Assembly (NCBI GenBank): GCA_003184365.1
Contig: NKYR01000018.1
Span: forward strand, 347,755-411,754
Direction of reading: 5' to 3'
Length of the DNA: 64,000 nt
From: Evernia prunastri
Lineage: Eukaryota; Ascomycota; Lecanoromycetes; Lecanorales; Parmeliaceae
The notes below the pieces were generated by a model. It was not told the origin of the DNA, did not search any database, and was given only the letters and a program-made list of their open reading frames with translations. The translations under genes were made by a program, and so were the position numbers. The first letter of the stretch is position 1. Every line of letters begins with the position of its first letter. Of the stretch, positions 1 through 11,352 are shown piece by piece.

Positions 1-948
1 AAATGTATCTGGCCGGCAAATCCTGAACCAATCTCCTTATCGCCACAACATTCATCCCGTGAGTAGGTACCCCAAAGAATAAAGCACCATACGTTGATAG
101 AAAATTCCATCTATCAACATGATTAGAACTTTCCCTCATTTGAATAAATGCATCTTTGAAAATCCAACCTCCAAGGCTATGCACAATAAAGATCAAGGGT
201 CTCATCTTCTCAACCGCTTTGATTTGCTCGCGCAGAATTCGGAGCTTTCGCCTGAATTTCTCGGCGAATTCGTAAACATCTGCGCTTGCGTCTTTGTCCG
301 CCAAATGCGAACGGTATCCGTACGTCCATACCCGCAATTCTGGACAGTGTTTTGGTAGAGAATCCCTTAGCCACACGTACGGACTTGTATGGGATCGGAA
401 TGAGCCCAGTGCATGGCCTCCCCAGCCTGGTATAACAACACAGTCAATTTCAGGTTCTGTGGCTTGATCTGCTGGAGACAGCGGCGTAAACCCTTCGAAG
501 TGAGTGCCAAAGCGGATATGCCTGCGCCCAGACTCTTCACCTAAGTCTTGTGGCAGCTCAAAATCCTGTCCATACGCAAAAGCTTGGGAAGTTTCTAATA
601 TCGCTGGCTTGATACAGAAGGATAACGTAGCGGTTTTGTAGGGAAGCTCTGCCTCATCAGAAGCATCTGATGCTAGGGAATGAATTTTGAAGTCCTTCGG
701 ATTCAGACTAAAGATCTGTGCTATCGCCTGTGCGAGGATCGCATGATCGAAGTTCTCAGGGTTTTGGGACACTCGGAAGGTCACCTTATCCCATTCTGGC
801 TTGGCTAGACAAGCCTTCCTGTGACTACATGTTGGGGTGCCATCATCAATCCTTTTCCGCTAGTAAGCGTCAGTCAACCTTGGAGTCTTGGGAAATCGAA
901 ATGGTCTACATTTGGGCCTGAATGATCTGCTTCTTGTTCTTGATTCAT
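1..948 (-). CDS. Partial alpha/beta hydrolase (SERAC1/DUF676-like), 5' part, cut by left edge
   Basis: Reading minus from about 840 to 1 gives an open frame with no internal stop. It has an N-terminal module ending in a KTATLSF-like strand, then a 'VIPGWGGHALGSF' oxyanion-type segment, 'VWLRDSLPK', 'WTYGYRSHL' and the nucleophile elbow 'FIVHSLGG' (Ser in H-S-L-G-G), followed by 'FFGVPTHGM'. This order is typical of the lipase-like domain that begins many fungal STAND/NLR-like or ankyrin proteins; whether a nucleotide-binding domain follows lies outside the window. The start is uncertain. An ATG at 948 begins a short first exon (MNQEQEADHSG...), which must be spliced to the frame that continues from about 830, and the donor there (GTTGAC) is weak. 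The hydrolase fold is well supported; the first exon is a guess. Confidence 0.75.
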
Positions 949-1969
949 AGCTTGCTACTAGCGAGGCAGCGGTTAGGAAAACCGGGCGCCGAATGAGGCA
1001 CACAAAGCTACGACATACCCACCTTCATTACTCGGAATGATCCGATGAGGTCAACAGAATCATCAGAACCCTCTGTCTTTATCGGTCTCCCTTTTCCTCT
1101 CTCTTCCTGTCTGGGTGCAGAGTCAGGCTGCACCTGATCGACTGGGGCCCATAGGGACGGAGGGTTTCAGTAAATTGTCAAGAATTTGTTCATCTCCTGT
1201 TGTCATAGAGGATTGGAATCTTGTATACGCATCAAGAGGGCAGAAGTTAAGAGTGTCATTAAGAGGGATATTTTGAGAAGAGCTTCAAGGGAACGAGGTC
1301 CATTTTAGATATCCTCTCTCTCTCGTCGCGCTTTTCCATTAGGCACGCCTCAAAGCCACCGTCGTCGACAAAGTACTTTCTCGCAGAATATCACCCTGAG
1401 TATCAAAGAGTAACGTAATAACCTCAGAGAAGGGCCTACAGGTTGAAGGCAAAGAGAATGCTCGGATGCAGCAAAACGGAGGCACCTCCGCTGACCGATG
1501 AATCCCGGCGCCCCACAGCCGAGGCTTGCACGAGTACAGAACCGCGTATCGAGGTGGAAGCCACTGACAATCCTCAATTCTCCACGCGATCATTGAAGCA
1601 TTCGCGCGTCGCAGCTGCCTCAATGGAATCGTGCTACGTAGTCTCAGCAGATTCCGTTCCATTGATAGAACTAAATGGCAGCGTTGCCATGATATCGACG
1701 CGTCGAGGCACTTCAGTTGCCTGAGCTGCGCTATCATTTTTCTGTATCACATTCACCACTTTTTACGAACCCCATCACTTTTCTGTGCATCCCAGCCACT
1801 CTCTTTCTTTTCTTTTCATCTTTCAATTAGCATGTCCCCCGTACCGTGTCCCTCCTTCTAACGTTCTCTCACTACGTCTATAACTTACTGTATTCTCTAC
1901 GTTGCCGTCTCGCTGTACCAGCATCGCGCTTGCATTCGACTGAATCCACTCACACGCACGAGCGCGATC
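949..1969. other. Intergenic region, probable divergent promoters
   Basis: About 1 kb between the minus-strand hydrolase and the plus-strand gene at 1970. ORFs here overlap one another on both strands and show no recognisable domain. The last 200 bases before 1970 are pyrimidine-rich (runs of ctttctttt and ctctc), as is common just upstream of fungal start codons. Confidence 0.5.
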
Positions 1970-2753
1970 ATGCCTTCGAAACGTTCCCCGTCCACCGACA
2001 CCGAAAAAGTGCGCCTGGCCGGCGTCTTCGTCAGGCTGCCAAACGATCCCCGGCAGCAGCAGAGCGACAAACCCACAGCTGCTGCACCGAAGCAGACTCG
2101 ACGAGACTCGGGCGAGGTAAAGACAACTTTCTTAACGTAGTACTCAAGACAAACCGGCTCACCCGCTCCAGGCGATCCCCCCCTCGACCCAGCACCGGAA
2201 TCCAATGCCCTCCTCTCCCCCTTTCGAACCCCACACGCCGCAAAAGCCCGCCAAAACATCCAACCCGATCGCGCTCCCGATCCCTCACCCCCATCTACCC
2301 CCAACCCCGGACCCGACCCCGACCAAGAAATCGCACGGTCTCAAACGCTCCGCCTCCTCCTCTTCCCCCACCTCCGACCCGCAAACCCCTCCACCATCCA
2401 TCAAGCGCCCCCGCACCACCACCACCCCCCCTACGCCCTCACCCCACAGCCGACGACGACTCTTCCCGCGCACGCCCAAGTTTTCAATCGCCTACCAAGC
2501 CCAGCCGCCGTTGAGGGAGGGAGGACGAAGGGTAGAGGAAGGGGAAGGGGAAGGAGAAGAAGGGAAAGAAGAGACGATGTCGTGGCTGGAATTGAAGCGG
2601 GCTTCCGAGAGCATCATGAGGCAGGTGGACTGGACGGTGCTGGCCGAGGACGTGGCGAGCAACCGCGGCGCTGGGGCGTATAAGAAGTTTGTGAGGGGCG
2701 TGCTGCAACGGGGGACTGACGAGCTGGCGGGGAGGGAGGAGGGGGGGAGGTGA
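1970..2753 (+). CDS. Uncharacterised proline/serine-rich protein with C-terminal helical domain
   Basis: Two exons, 1970-2116 and 2172-2753, joined in phase 0 over a GTAAAG...CTCCAG intron; 242 residues. The first 150 or so residues are low complexity (Pro, Ser, Thr, Arg) with basic patches such as KRPRTTTT that could be nuclear localisation signals, followed by an acidic Glu/Gly stretch. The last 55 residues look folded: 'MSWLELKRASESIMRQVDW', then 'VLAEDVASNRGAGAYKKFV'. I do not recognise the family. Spliced start 'MPSKRSPSTDTEKVRLAG' is supported because the frame downstream of the intron is continuous with the folded C-terminus. Base composition is very C-rich in the disordered part. Confidence 0.7.
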
Positions 2754-3089
2754 TGGGTTGAGTTCTGTGTGTGTGCGCTGGGGGTTGGAATTTGAGTCGT
2801 TTGACATGCTGTTGTGCATGTCCCTTTGAGGCGGTGACGGAGGTGGGCATGTGTGCGGATTGCGATGAGGGAGTTGGAGGAGGACTGTGTCAACACTGTT
2901 GGCCTGATAGCTGCTGTATTTGTGAGCAGCCGACGGATTAGAGGAGGACAAGGCTGCGAGGTTGATAGCAGCTGTGACTTTTTTTCAGAGGATGAGAGAT
3001 GCAAACGGTTCATTGTACATATCCCCAAAAGCAGTCCGCTCCAACTTCCGTGTCTTATTTGATACAATCCTTGTCCCCGTCACCACCGT

Positions 3090-5054
3090 TCAAAACGTAC
3101 TCGTAGCCAATCGGCTAGCCGCATTCTTCGCATCGATCCTATCATCATCCGGCTCCTCTGCCACACCCTTCAGACTTGATGCTCCAGTTCCCGCTCTCTT
3201 CCGTCCTCCTTCTTCACCGTTCACACCATCCTCTTCCTTCACACTTGGTGGAAATCCGCCACTAACGCTCCGATCCAGCGCATCAGGCCTTCTCGGCACA
3301 CCGCTCCACGCATCGCCTCTCGGACCTTGACTAGACGCCATACTGGTTCTGCGTATGACAGGATGTGCTTCTCGGCCCAACCGTGACAGGCCACCAGACG
3401 CGTCGATAGCTCGTACATCAGGCCGGACAGCCTCGAGAGTAGCCAGTGTCCGACGCTCAAAGTCGATCTCACGGAGAACGTATTCGCGGATACTGACACG
3501 AAGATCTGCGGCTGTACGTGCGAACCAGCGGCGTTTCTCGTGCAACAGGTTACTTGTCACACGCTGTGTCTTTTGAGCAAGATATTGTTCGTGGCTTTTG
3601 GCTTCGTCGAGGGCACTGATGGCTTCATCGACTTTTTCTCGACGTACAGAGCTGCTAGACTTGATCCTATCGGCGGCAGACAGCTTATTGCGCGTGGCTG
3701 CTTGGGCCGTAAGTAGGTCACGGAGGAGAATATGGCGGTTCGTGAGGGTTTCTTTGACGATGAGAGCATCAGAAGAGTGGTAATTTAGAGGGTCGCCGAT
3801 GGTGGTTGCTTCAGCGGTGCCTTGTGCTGCATGATAGTCGCCTGTTGTTTGTATGATCTTGCCTAATTTGCGGTATGCGCTTGCAAGACCTGGGTGCGTT
3901 TCTTGGACCGACAGTTGGCCAATCTTGACACCTAGATCTGATTCTGCCAGACCGAGTCCTAGAAGGCATTAGTAAACCATGCAAACGCAATCGAGTGGGG
4001 ATCTCGCTCACCTCGCCTTGCCTTCACCACTCGGTCAACCTTCTGGCCGGTCTCCATAGTCCCGAGATAGAAAAGCTTGACGGTAGGCCGGGCATCATGA
4101 AGCTCAGGCGTATCATCTGGAGGCGGTGCGAACTGTTTGATAACCTTTCTCCGTACTCCAGTGGCTGGCTGCTTCATTCTTATCATAGGGCTATACCCGG
4201 CATCGCTTTCAACAAAGAATACCATTTCGTCGTCTCTCATGAGAACGTCATTACCGCAAATATAGTTGAGCCATCTCTGCAGGGAAGCTTTGGTGCGAGC
4301 TTCATCTTCATCTGTTCCAGCACCAGCGGACGTGAGAGGGGGAGGCACTGCAGGCACAAACGCTTCTGGGTTGGAGGAGATCAAATGGTCCGCTAACTTG
4401 ACAAATTCGGAGTGTGTGCGCTTTATGGCTCTGACTTGTGTAGTACGAAATTTGGGCAGATTCGTCTTTCAATCGCGTCAGCTTCCTACAAGTATCTCTC
4501 CTCCCAAACCTCTGTTAACTCACATGAACATCAAATGTAATGGCAGGGGCTTTTTTCCCTGTGCGCTCAAGACCAGTAATTTTCGCTTGTAGCTTGTACT
4601 GTGGAGGCTGCCTTTGCCCAGCACGAGCGCCTGGGTGGTATCGCTGGGGTCCAGGACCTCTTGCATGCTGCTGTGCATGGATTGCCTGTTGATACCGCTC
4701 TTGTTGCCGTTGTTGGTACAATTGTTGTTGTCGAAGCTCTTCTTCAGTCAATGGTGGGCCTTGGAAACGAATGTCGCTGGCGGTATCTGATCTGCTAGGT
4801 ATCCTCCCCGCACCGTTCGGCTGTTGTGGAGGCTCTTCGTAACTGGAAGCATTGGGTGAATCTTGATCGCTGTCATCTCGCTCGTCTTGGTGCTGAGGCT
4901 CGGGTGTCAATGGCGCATGCTTTGCTGTGGGTGATTCGGGTTCCTTTCCCGACTCTACTTGAGGGATGTTTGTTCTTGTGGGTTGCGGAGAAGACTGCCA
5001 TGGATCTGGTCCTGCAGGATGGTCTGGGTCATTTGGAAGTGACGAGTAGTCCAT
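3090..5054 (-). CDS. vps17: Retromer sorting-nexin subunit Vps17
   Basis: Three exons: 4524-5054, 4466 boundary to 4012-4465, and 3090-3958; 617 residues. Introns are 4466-4523 and 3959-4011, with GTGAG donors and in-frame joins. Residues 1-150 are disordered and Gln/Pro-rich ('RQQQLYQQRQQERYQQ'). A PX-like domain follows ('QAKITGLERTGKKAP', 'NLPKFRTTQVRAIKRTHSEF', 'KLADHLISSNPEAFVPAVPP'), then a long helical BAR-like region ('GLAESDLGVKIGQLS', 'NYHSSDALIVKETLTNRHIL', 'VRREKVDEAISALDEAKSHE') and a short disordered tail. Length and order match fungal Vps17, which pairs with Vps5 in the membrane-bending half of retromer for endosome-to-Golgi recycling. The N-terminal disordered extension before PX is usual in filamentous fungi. 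Confidence 0.93.
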
Positions 5055-5349
5055 TATAAGCTATACCAGTGGCCGAACACAGAATGTCAGCCCTTTCAAT
5101 ATATGCTGAGTTCGGAGACTTCGACATTCTCCTAAGCAACGGCAGGAGGGCGGAAGCGACGATGTCCGTCAAGGATAAACTTTCCCCCGTTGAAGTTCAT
5201 AAGCAAGACCGTCCACACAGTCAGACACCCTCTTGATAATGTCACTCTACAAAAGCTCCCAGACAGGCTGAGGAATAAGAGCAATGATCAATGCCAACTC
5301 CAACAATACGCTCATTAATTGCATATATTGATCAGCTTTTAGGACACTG

Positions 5350-6220
5350 TCAACCCAGTTTATCCAATAGCCGTCGTCTTCTTCTGTCCACAAGCTCCTC
5401 CTGAACCTCATCGCTAGTAGGTAATCTCCAACCGATCCCATCTCCAGCATCTCCAGGAAGAGGCTCCCAACCTGCCTCTGACTTTCCATCCCCTTGCGCC
5501 CTGAGATTCTCAAACGCTTCTTTCTCCTTCTCTGCTTCATAATCCAGCAGAGTCCCATCCTCTTCATCTAGATTGTAGCCATAGTAGCTGGCGTCGACCT
5601 GCCGCCTAAGATCCGCTCTGCTCTCCAAGGGTTTATCCGGCGCCTTCGGCTTGCTCGACTCGAACATTTCCTTCACACCTGGTAATTCTCGTGCTCGCCC
5701 GAAGTACCTGGTGAAAGGTATCAATTAGTGAACTCCCTCAGGACCAATATCCGTAACAAAGACTCACCTATAGCCCTTTCCACCCCCTGGAATCTCCTTC
5801 CCATCCTCATCATAGACCTTCCCCCCACCCCTCATATAATTTGGCCCCCCTAGATTCCGTATTTGCACCTCCCACATATGCTTCTCCCGCATCGCCTTGT
5901 TGATCTCATCGTTCAGATCACGAATCTGGAAATCACTCAAGCTCTGCTCCTGTATCTTGCTGACTTTGCGTGAAATCTCTTTGAGAACCTGGCCCCGCCA
6001 TTTCTCGCACGCCGGTATTGTTGTGACTTCCGTGATCATTTTAGGACGGCGAGTGCGACCTGCATCGATTATGCCCAGGGAAGCGGCTTGTTGCGCCCGG
6101 AAACGAAAGAGCATTGACTGCGCTTTCTCGGAATTTCGCGCCTGGGCCAGGACATGTCAGCTTCGTAGTCTCGATAAGAGGGCTTATATTTGGGTATCGT
6201 TTGGGTATCACACTTACCAT
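5350..6220 (-). CDS. isy1: Pre-mRNA-splicing factor Isy1
   Basis: Exons 6218-6220, 5768-6141 and 5350-5707; 244 residues. The first exon is only the ATG: the sequence reads ATG then GTAAGT, and the acceptor at 6142 gives 'MARNSEKAQSMLFRFRAQQA', the conserved Isy1 N-terminus. Downstream are 'ISRKVSKIQEQSLSDFQIRD', 'LNDEINKAMREKHMWEVQIR' and 'LGGPNYMRGG', all Isy1 hallmarks, then the variable C-terminal half with 'ASYYGYNLDEEDG' and a basic end. Intron 5708-5767 joins at Tyr-Arg in phase 2. Isy1 is a component of the Prp19-associated (NTC) spliceosome complex acting around the first catalytic step. The gene lies tail-to-head with vps17, about 300 bases apart on the same strand. Confidence 0.94.
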
Positions 6221-7929
6221 GATTGCAGAAGGTCGAGAGGTATGTAGGATACGAACGTGTATGTAAAAGCGCACGCTGGAACGAGAGGTTGCCAAGTGGA
6301 GCAGTTGCCCACAGATTGCATGGCACTACCCAAGCAAAGCTGACTCAGCATCTCAAGACTGTTCCTACGGTGCGAGTTTTGTGCTACAACTTACATCCTG
6401 CTTGGTGTCTACATTCCTTCACCCTCTAATCACCATGAAATAGCTTGGGATCACAAGACCTCGTAAGACTGATGACTGTATGCTGCTCGCGAAAACAGCG
6501 TCTCCCTAAGATTGGTGAGGGCTGAAGTATCGAAAAAGCAGACAGTAGCATAAGAGGCATGTTTCAGGCTAACGACTGAAGGTGCGCGTGGCAGGTACCA
6601 GGAATGTAGTGGATTGGACATGGCAGTTGGTCGCTGAGCTGGCTTTCGGGATCTAACTTTGTTTATGCATGTGCATGTTTGCCCCTATATATGAACTCGG
6701 TTACTGCAAGGCGTCTCATGGTATCTAAGGTACCAAGATGCATGAGATTAAGTACAGAATTGAAACTTCTTGAGTGTCTGGCTCTTGGAGTAGTCCAGAG
6801 ACTCTGCTGCGTCCCAGAGACTTCGCTTCGTCTAACACCAAGACGATCCGTGTTCACTGTGTGTTTGAAGATGCGGAGCAAGGTATGGCTTTCAACGACT
6901 CTTTTGCTTCAATGAGCAACAACCTTGGTGCATGCTTCGCCTTGATTCTCGCTCATGCCGTCGTTCCCCTGGGATTGCAACTTTGATGGTAGGTTCTTGC
7001 TCTTCCCCTCATTTAGGTAGCTATGTATGGAGGTTACATTGCCACTTCTGCTTCCGAACTACCTGACCTTATGAAAATGGTGTCATCTGATTGAGGCAAG
7101 GCTTGGCGCTTTCACACCCGATCTTTCTCTCCTTCCCACTGGACGGCTGCTAATTAACAGTGGCAGCTCACAATCTCATCACCTATCCACAAAATAAAAA
7201 TACCTGTACAGCAGGGCTATCCTATAAATATGTATCCGCTTCTTTCTCAACTTTTCTTGGAGACATCTGCCGTCTTATCCTTACCAAGTGGCATGGGAAA
7301 ACGTCGCCAGTATGTGTCTCCAATGGTTGTGTCACATCTGCAGCGAAGACTTGGGGGGTAACAGTACTCTCGAGCCATGCCCTGCTTTTGGACGGGTGTC
7401 ACAGATGTCGTCTGGGGACCCAAGAAACTGCCCTGGGTACGTTCGAAAACAGGCAGGTGATCTCATGTGGTGCAGTTCCTGCGTACAGGTCGGCTTGAGT
7501 GCCACAGAAACCTTTCTGGCGCCCGTGGATCTCACATTTGGGTACCATGAGTAAGCGTCCCTCTTCACCTCCTTTTGGTACCAGAGCGCGACTCCTCGTT
7601 GTCTTTGCTGTTCAAATGGCTGCTGACTCGAATGAACTTCGAGCTCTTCGTCCCAGCCTCCGGCGGATAGATCCACCTCGGTCACTTCAGCACAGTTTTT
7701 TGGGAGTCCGATGCATGACCAAGATTCACTGGGTAGCCAGGAGCGGACGCGTGCTGAATCCTTCAGCTGGGGGGCTAGCGCCACCGTGGCATTTGATGCA
7801 TCGACATTTAGGGACAGACAGATCAGTGCACCCAAAGAAAGCACGGTCTTATCTGGCCACCGTCGGTAAGTATACATGCTTTCAAATGCGCTACTCATTA
7901 AACCATGTCTTACCTTTCCAGCTAAAGAC
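6221..7929. other. Long intergenic region, no recognised gene
   Basis: About 1.7 kb. Overlapping ORFs on both strands (for example minus 7332-7949, 205 codons, and plus 7499-7933) have no recognisable motif. An intron-like segment (GTAAGT at 7866 to TTTCCAG at 7921) lies just before the ATG chosen for the next gene. The plus ORF at 7499 would splice in frame into it, so an upstream exon or a spliced 5' UTR is possible. Confidence 0.4.
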
Positions 7930-8766
7930 ATGAAACTTACTGAAAGCATTTATAGTAGTCTGCGGCGGCTCCTTCCCAAACCTCCTGCAATCGATCGATC
8001 CTCTCGTTTGGTGGCCCCGCCACAGACTACGTCCCTGCAGAACACTCCAAATCCTTCTGAATACGGAGCAATCGATAGCGCTGACTTCGCGGCCGTGAGC
8101 GCTGGACCCTCTGACACTGCTCAAAGGGTAGAAGCCCATGCCAGACAGGCGAGCACAGCAGACAGGTCCGGAAGGCTGCGAATCCAAGAGGACCAAAAGG
8201 CACACACTGAGGCTTCATCTCATCCGAATCCAAAGATCCTCATCGATCGTATTCGGAAGCCAGAACAGCGTCGTGGAAGAGGCTCGAAGGTAGCAATTGC
8301 ATGCGAGAACTGCAGGTAGGTCGTGAGGTCCCACTGCATAGGCAATCTGCAGTTTTGTTGACGCAAGGAAATACTCAGGTTCACGCGTGAGAAGTGTACG
8401 GGAGAAGTGCCGTCCTGCGAGACCTGTCTTCGTAGAGGAAAGCAGTGTGAAGGATACCGCAATTCGAGGAGACTGAGATGGCAAGGCCAGGTGGCCGCGG
8501 CTCGAGACAACATCCGCGAGTTCTCAGCTGGTGCACAGTTGCAATCTTTGACGCAGCCTCACAGAAAATATCGCGCATTGGCACCTCGGACTGACGCCTG
8601 GAATACGACTGTCGATCAAGGTCTACAACAGACCAGCAACGCCAACTGCTCAACCTTGACAAACGAGGTTCAGAATCTCCCCTTGGATATTGCGGTGCAG
8701 TATCCTGTTCAGGCTTCCACAACCCCTATACAAGCCAGCCATAGCCAAGGCGGTGAAGCAGGGTGA
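7930..8766 (+). CDS. Short Zn2Cys6 (GAL4-type) zinc-cluster protein
   Basis: Exons 7930-8315 and 8379-8766 (intron GTAGGT...ACTCAG), 257 residues from the ATG at 7930; an upstream exon cannot be excluded. The intron splits the DNA-binding motif. Once spliced, the cysteines read C-x2-C-x6-C-x6-C-x2-C-x6-C ('CENCRFTREKC', then 'CETCLRRGKQC'), the exact Zn2Cys6 spacing. The second loop keeps basic residues, but the usual R-x-R-K-x-K pattern is weakened to RFTREK. About 125 residues precede the cluster and about 100 Gln/Thr/Ser-rich residues follow. The large fungal-specific regulatory region is absent, so this is a small or truncated family member. Predicted nuclear, sequence-specific regulator; target unknown. 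Confidence 0.72.
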
Positions 8767-9369
8767 CGGAAGGGAAAGGCATTGGGAAAGCACGAGAGAA
8801 TGACGGTTTATAAAGCGTTGGTAGAGCAATATAGAAAAGTCCTTTCACCGTTCTCGTCTGACCCTACTGCCACCATCTGCACTCAACAACATTCTGGCTC
8901 AAGCGGACGTGACTGCTAGTTGAATCCCAAGCTCTTGGTGAGTCTTCTTTGCACACGAATATGAACACTTGTCCCTTGTGTCCTTCGATCGGAGGTCCGA
9001 GATTGCTCTTGTCGACCTTCCGCATTTGTCTCCCGTCTAACGCTAAGAAGATAGCGGGAAATCATTAATGCACCTCATGATGCCACTGGGTTGCATCAGC
9101 GACTATCTCCAAATACTTTTCCTCTACCTTCCGCTTGGGTGTTGCATTGCGTGCGCCGTTGTTCGGGAAGAGTGCGTCCTATCGTAGCAATATGGTATTT
9201 AGGAACGCCTGTGCCCTGCTTCTGCCCTTCTCTACTTGCACACTCGAGTCTTTCAACTGCCTCGGATTAAAGTCGTTCAATGTGTGTTCGAGCTTAGGCA
9301 GTATCTACAGTTGCTTGTTTACGTTTGATTTCGCCCGAATAGTTCGACTTTTACTGCGTCTGCGATAGG
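8767..9369 (+). other. Intergenic region upstream of protease gene
   Basis: About 600 bases. One short plus ORF (9135-9368) has hydrophobic stretches but no recognisable family and ends immediately before the protease start. Treated as promoter and 5' UTR. Confidence 0.4.
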
Positions 9370-10807
9370 ATGTTTGGTTCAAGAAAGTTCTGTGCGACCC
9401 TTTGCGTAGGGTTCATTTTATGGGTAAGCGGTATTCAAGGATTCCGAGATCACCAATTCAAAGTCGGAGGGCTATCTCCTGGTCCATTCCAAGCACCCAG
9501 TCCGAATACACAGGCGTCACACGTCCTCTCTTTGACTCGGCAGGTATCTGGAATCTCTAGGAGCGCGGGCTATGTGCAATCACTTCGGAGAGGCAGTGAC
9601 ATCAATGGAGTGTATGGTGTTGCTCCATTGACATCGGTCGAAGAAGGTACGGTGTTTTTGACCGGGGTGAAATTTGGGGCCGAATCTTTTCAAGCCGTTG
9701 TTGATACAGGTACGTGTCGCGGAGATATTCGCAAATTCGTTGGCTGAGGCAGATTTGCTAGGTAGCAGTGATACCTGGTTGGCTGGGAAGGGTTTCCAGT
9801 GCGTCAACGTGACTACCGGGGCGGATGAACCGGAGAGTGACTGTCTCTTCGCTTCAACATACACCATAGAGCCACCGTTCAAACAGATCCCTGATGTCAA
9901 CTTCAACATCACGTATGCTGATGGAGAGTTTTTAACCGGCATTTTTGGAATCGAAGAGGTGACGATAGCTGGAGTCACAGTCGAAAACCAACAAATCGCT
10001 GTTGTGGACTTCGCAGCATGGTTTGGCGACGGCGTATCAAGTGGCCTGATCGGCTTCGCTTTCCCTTCCATTACCAGTCAATATGCCGGCACTGATCCGG
10101 CCCTGGACACAACCACCAATATCCCTTACAACCCCGTCTTCACCAACATGTACGAAGAAGGTCACGTTGCTCCTCTCTTCAGTCTTGCTATCGAGAGGTC
10201 TTCACTCACGTCGGGAACGGTACATGGCGGCTTGCTTGCAATCGGTGGCCTACCACCCGTGCCTTTCTCGCCCATATTCGCAAGCGCACCATTTCAGTTG
10301 CTTACAATGAACGCTGCCGATGCGCCGGCTCCGGTGCCTCAATATCAGTTCTATACCATCACGACGAACGGCTTCTACTATGAAGGAAGCGAGAGCACGC
10401 ATTGGTCTAGGCCGAACTTTCCCAATCCCCTTGGGCCCCCAACGAATTCGTCTCAGGTCCAAGTCATCATCGACAGTGGCACTACCTTGATTTATCTACC
10501 AACGGCTATCGCCGATGCTGTCAACGCGCTATTCGATCCGCCTGCTATCTACAGCGATGATGAAGGGGCGTATGTGGTAGACTGCGATGCGAAAGCTCCT
10601 AAATTCGGTGTGAGGATTGGGACAGAGACGTTCTTTATCAATCCTGAAGACCTGTTCTTGGATAACGGAGGCGGGACGTGCATCTCGGGGGTTGATGACG
10701 CTGGGGACAGTCTTTCAATCCTTGGAGATGTGTTCTTGAAGAATGTACTGGTTATATTCGATGTCGGAGCTAGCGAGATGAGATTTGCGGCAAGGGAGTT
10801 CGATTGA
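9370..10807 (+). CDS. Secreted pepsin-like aspartic protease (A1 family)
   Basis: Exons 9370-9709 and 9762-10807 (intron GTACGT...TGCTAG), 461 residues. The intron falls inside the first catalytic motif: splicing creates 'VVDTGSSDTW'. The second catalytic motif is 'VIIDSGTTLIYLP', about 265 residues further on. A signal peptide is visible (basic MFGSRKF, hydrophobic core ending near IQG), followed by a propeptide-like 70 residues. The flap region 'ITYADGEFLTGIFGIEEV' is present. Late elements 'SLSILGDVFLKNVLVIFDVG' and 'MRFAA' complete the C-terminal lobe. N-glycosylation sites occur (NVTT, NITY, NSSQ). No GPI-type hydrophobic tail is seen, so the enzyme is probably free in the wall or medium. 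Reading without the intron would miss the active-site Asp. Confidence 0.92.
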
Positions 10808-11352
10808 GCATGGTGTCCAGTATTGATGAGTAAGTAAGTTACATACTAGAATGACTGTCGCAGAATGGCGATTGTTCAATTGACGGTCGTACGTTATTAA
10901 TAACAACGACTAATTATGAAGCCCATGTTCTGAGATGAGAACTTCTTACCTGTCCTCTGATGACGAGTTCCCAATCTATGTTGTTTCTGTTCAAGATTTT
11001 GAAGATTCGTTGTATGTCCTTATCTCCGAAGGCTAAACGCGGACCGCGGTACAGGTAGATACGAGTACTCTAGACGGCTTGGCATTTCTGCATGTATTAT
11101 TGGAATTTCCTTCAACAATAACTCCAGCATCCATACACTTTTATAGCATCTACCATCGGCTTGATAATTTAAATTGAATATCAAGACTTATATTCTTCCC
11201 TTATATCGAATTCTTTCTCCTCTTGCGTATCAATGATCCTCCGCCATTCAATTGTACACGCCGAGCTGTTATCATTCTTACGCGCGCTGTGAGAATATTC
11301 TATCTGGGAAAACCAGTCTCAGCTTGCTACTCCCCCACAACCATAATTGATA
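10808..11352. other. Intergenic region, AT-rich
   Basis: About 540 bases, AT-rich, containing likely terminator of the protease gene and promoter of the next gene. No ORF of interest. Confidence 0.4.

Noticed and set aside
2205..2753. ORF starting at ATG 2205 as the gene start
   Set aside because: A clean intron joins an upstream exon in frame, so the start at 1970 is preferred.
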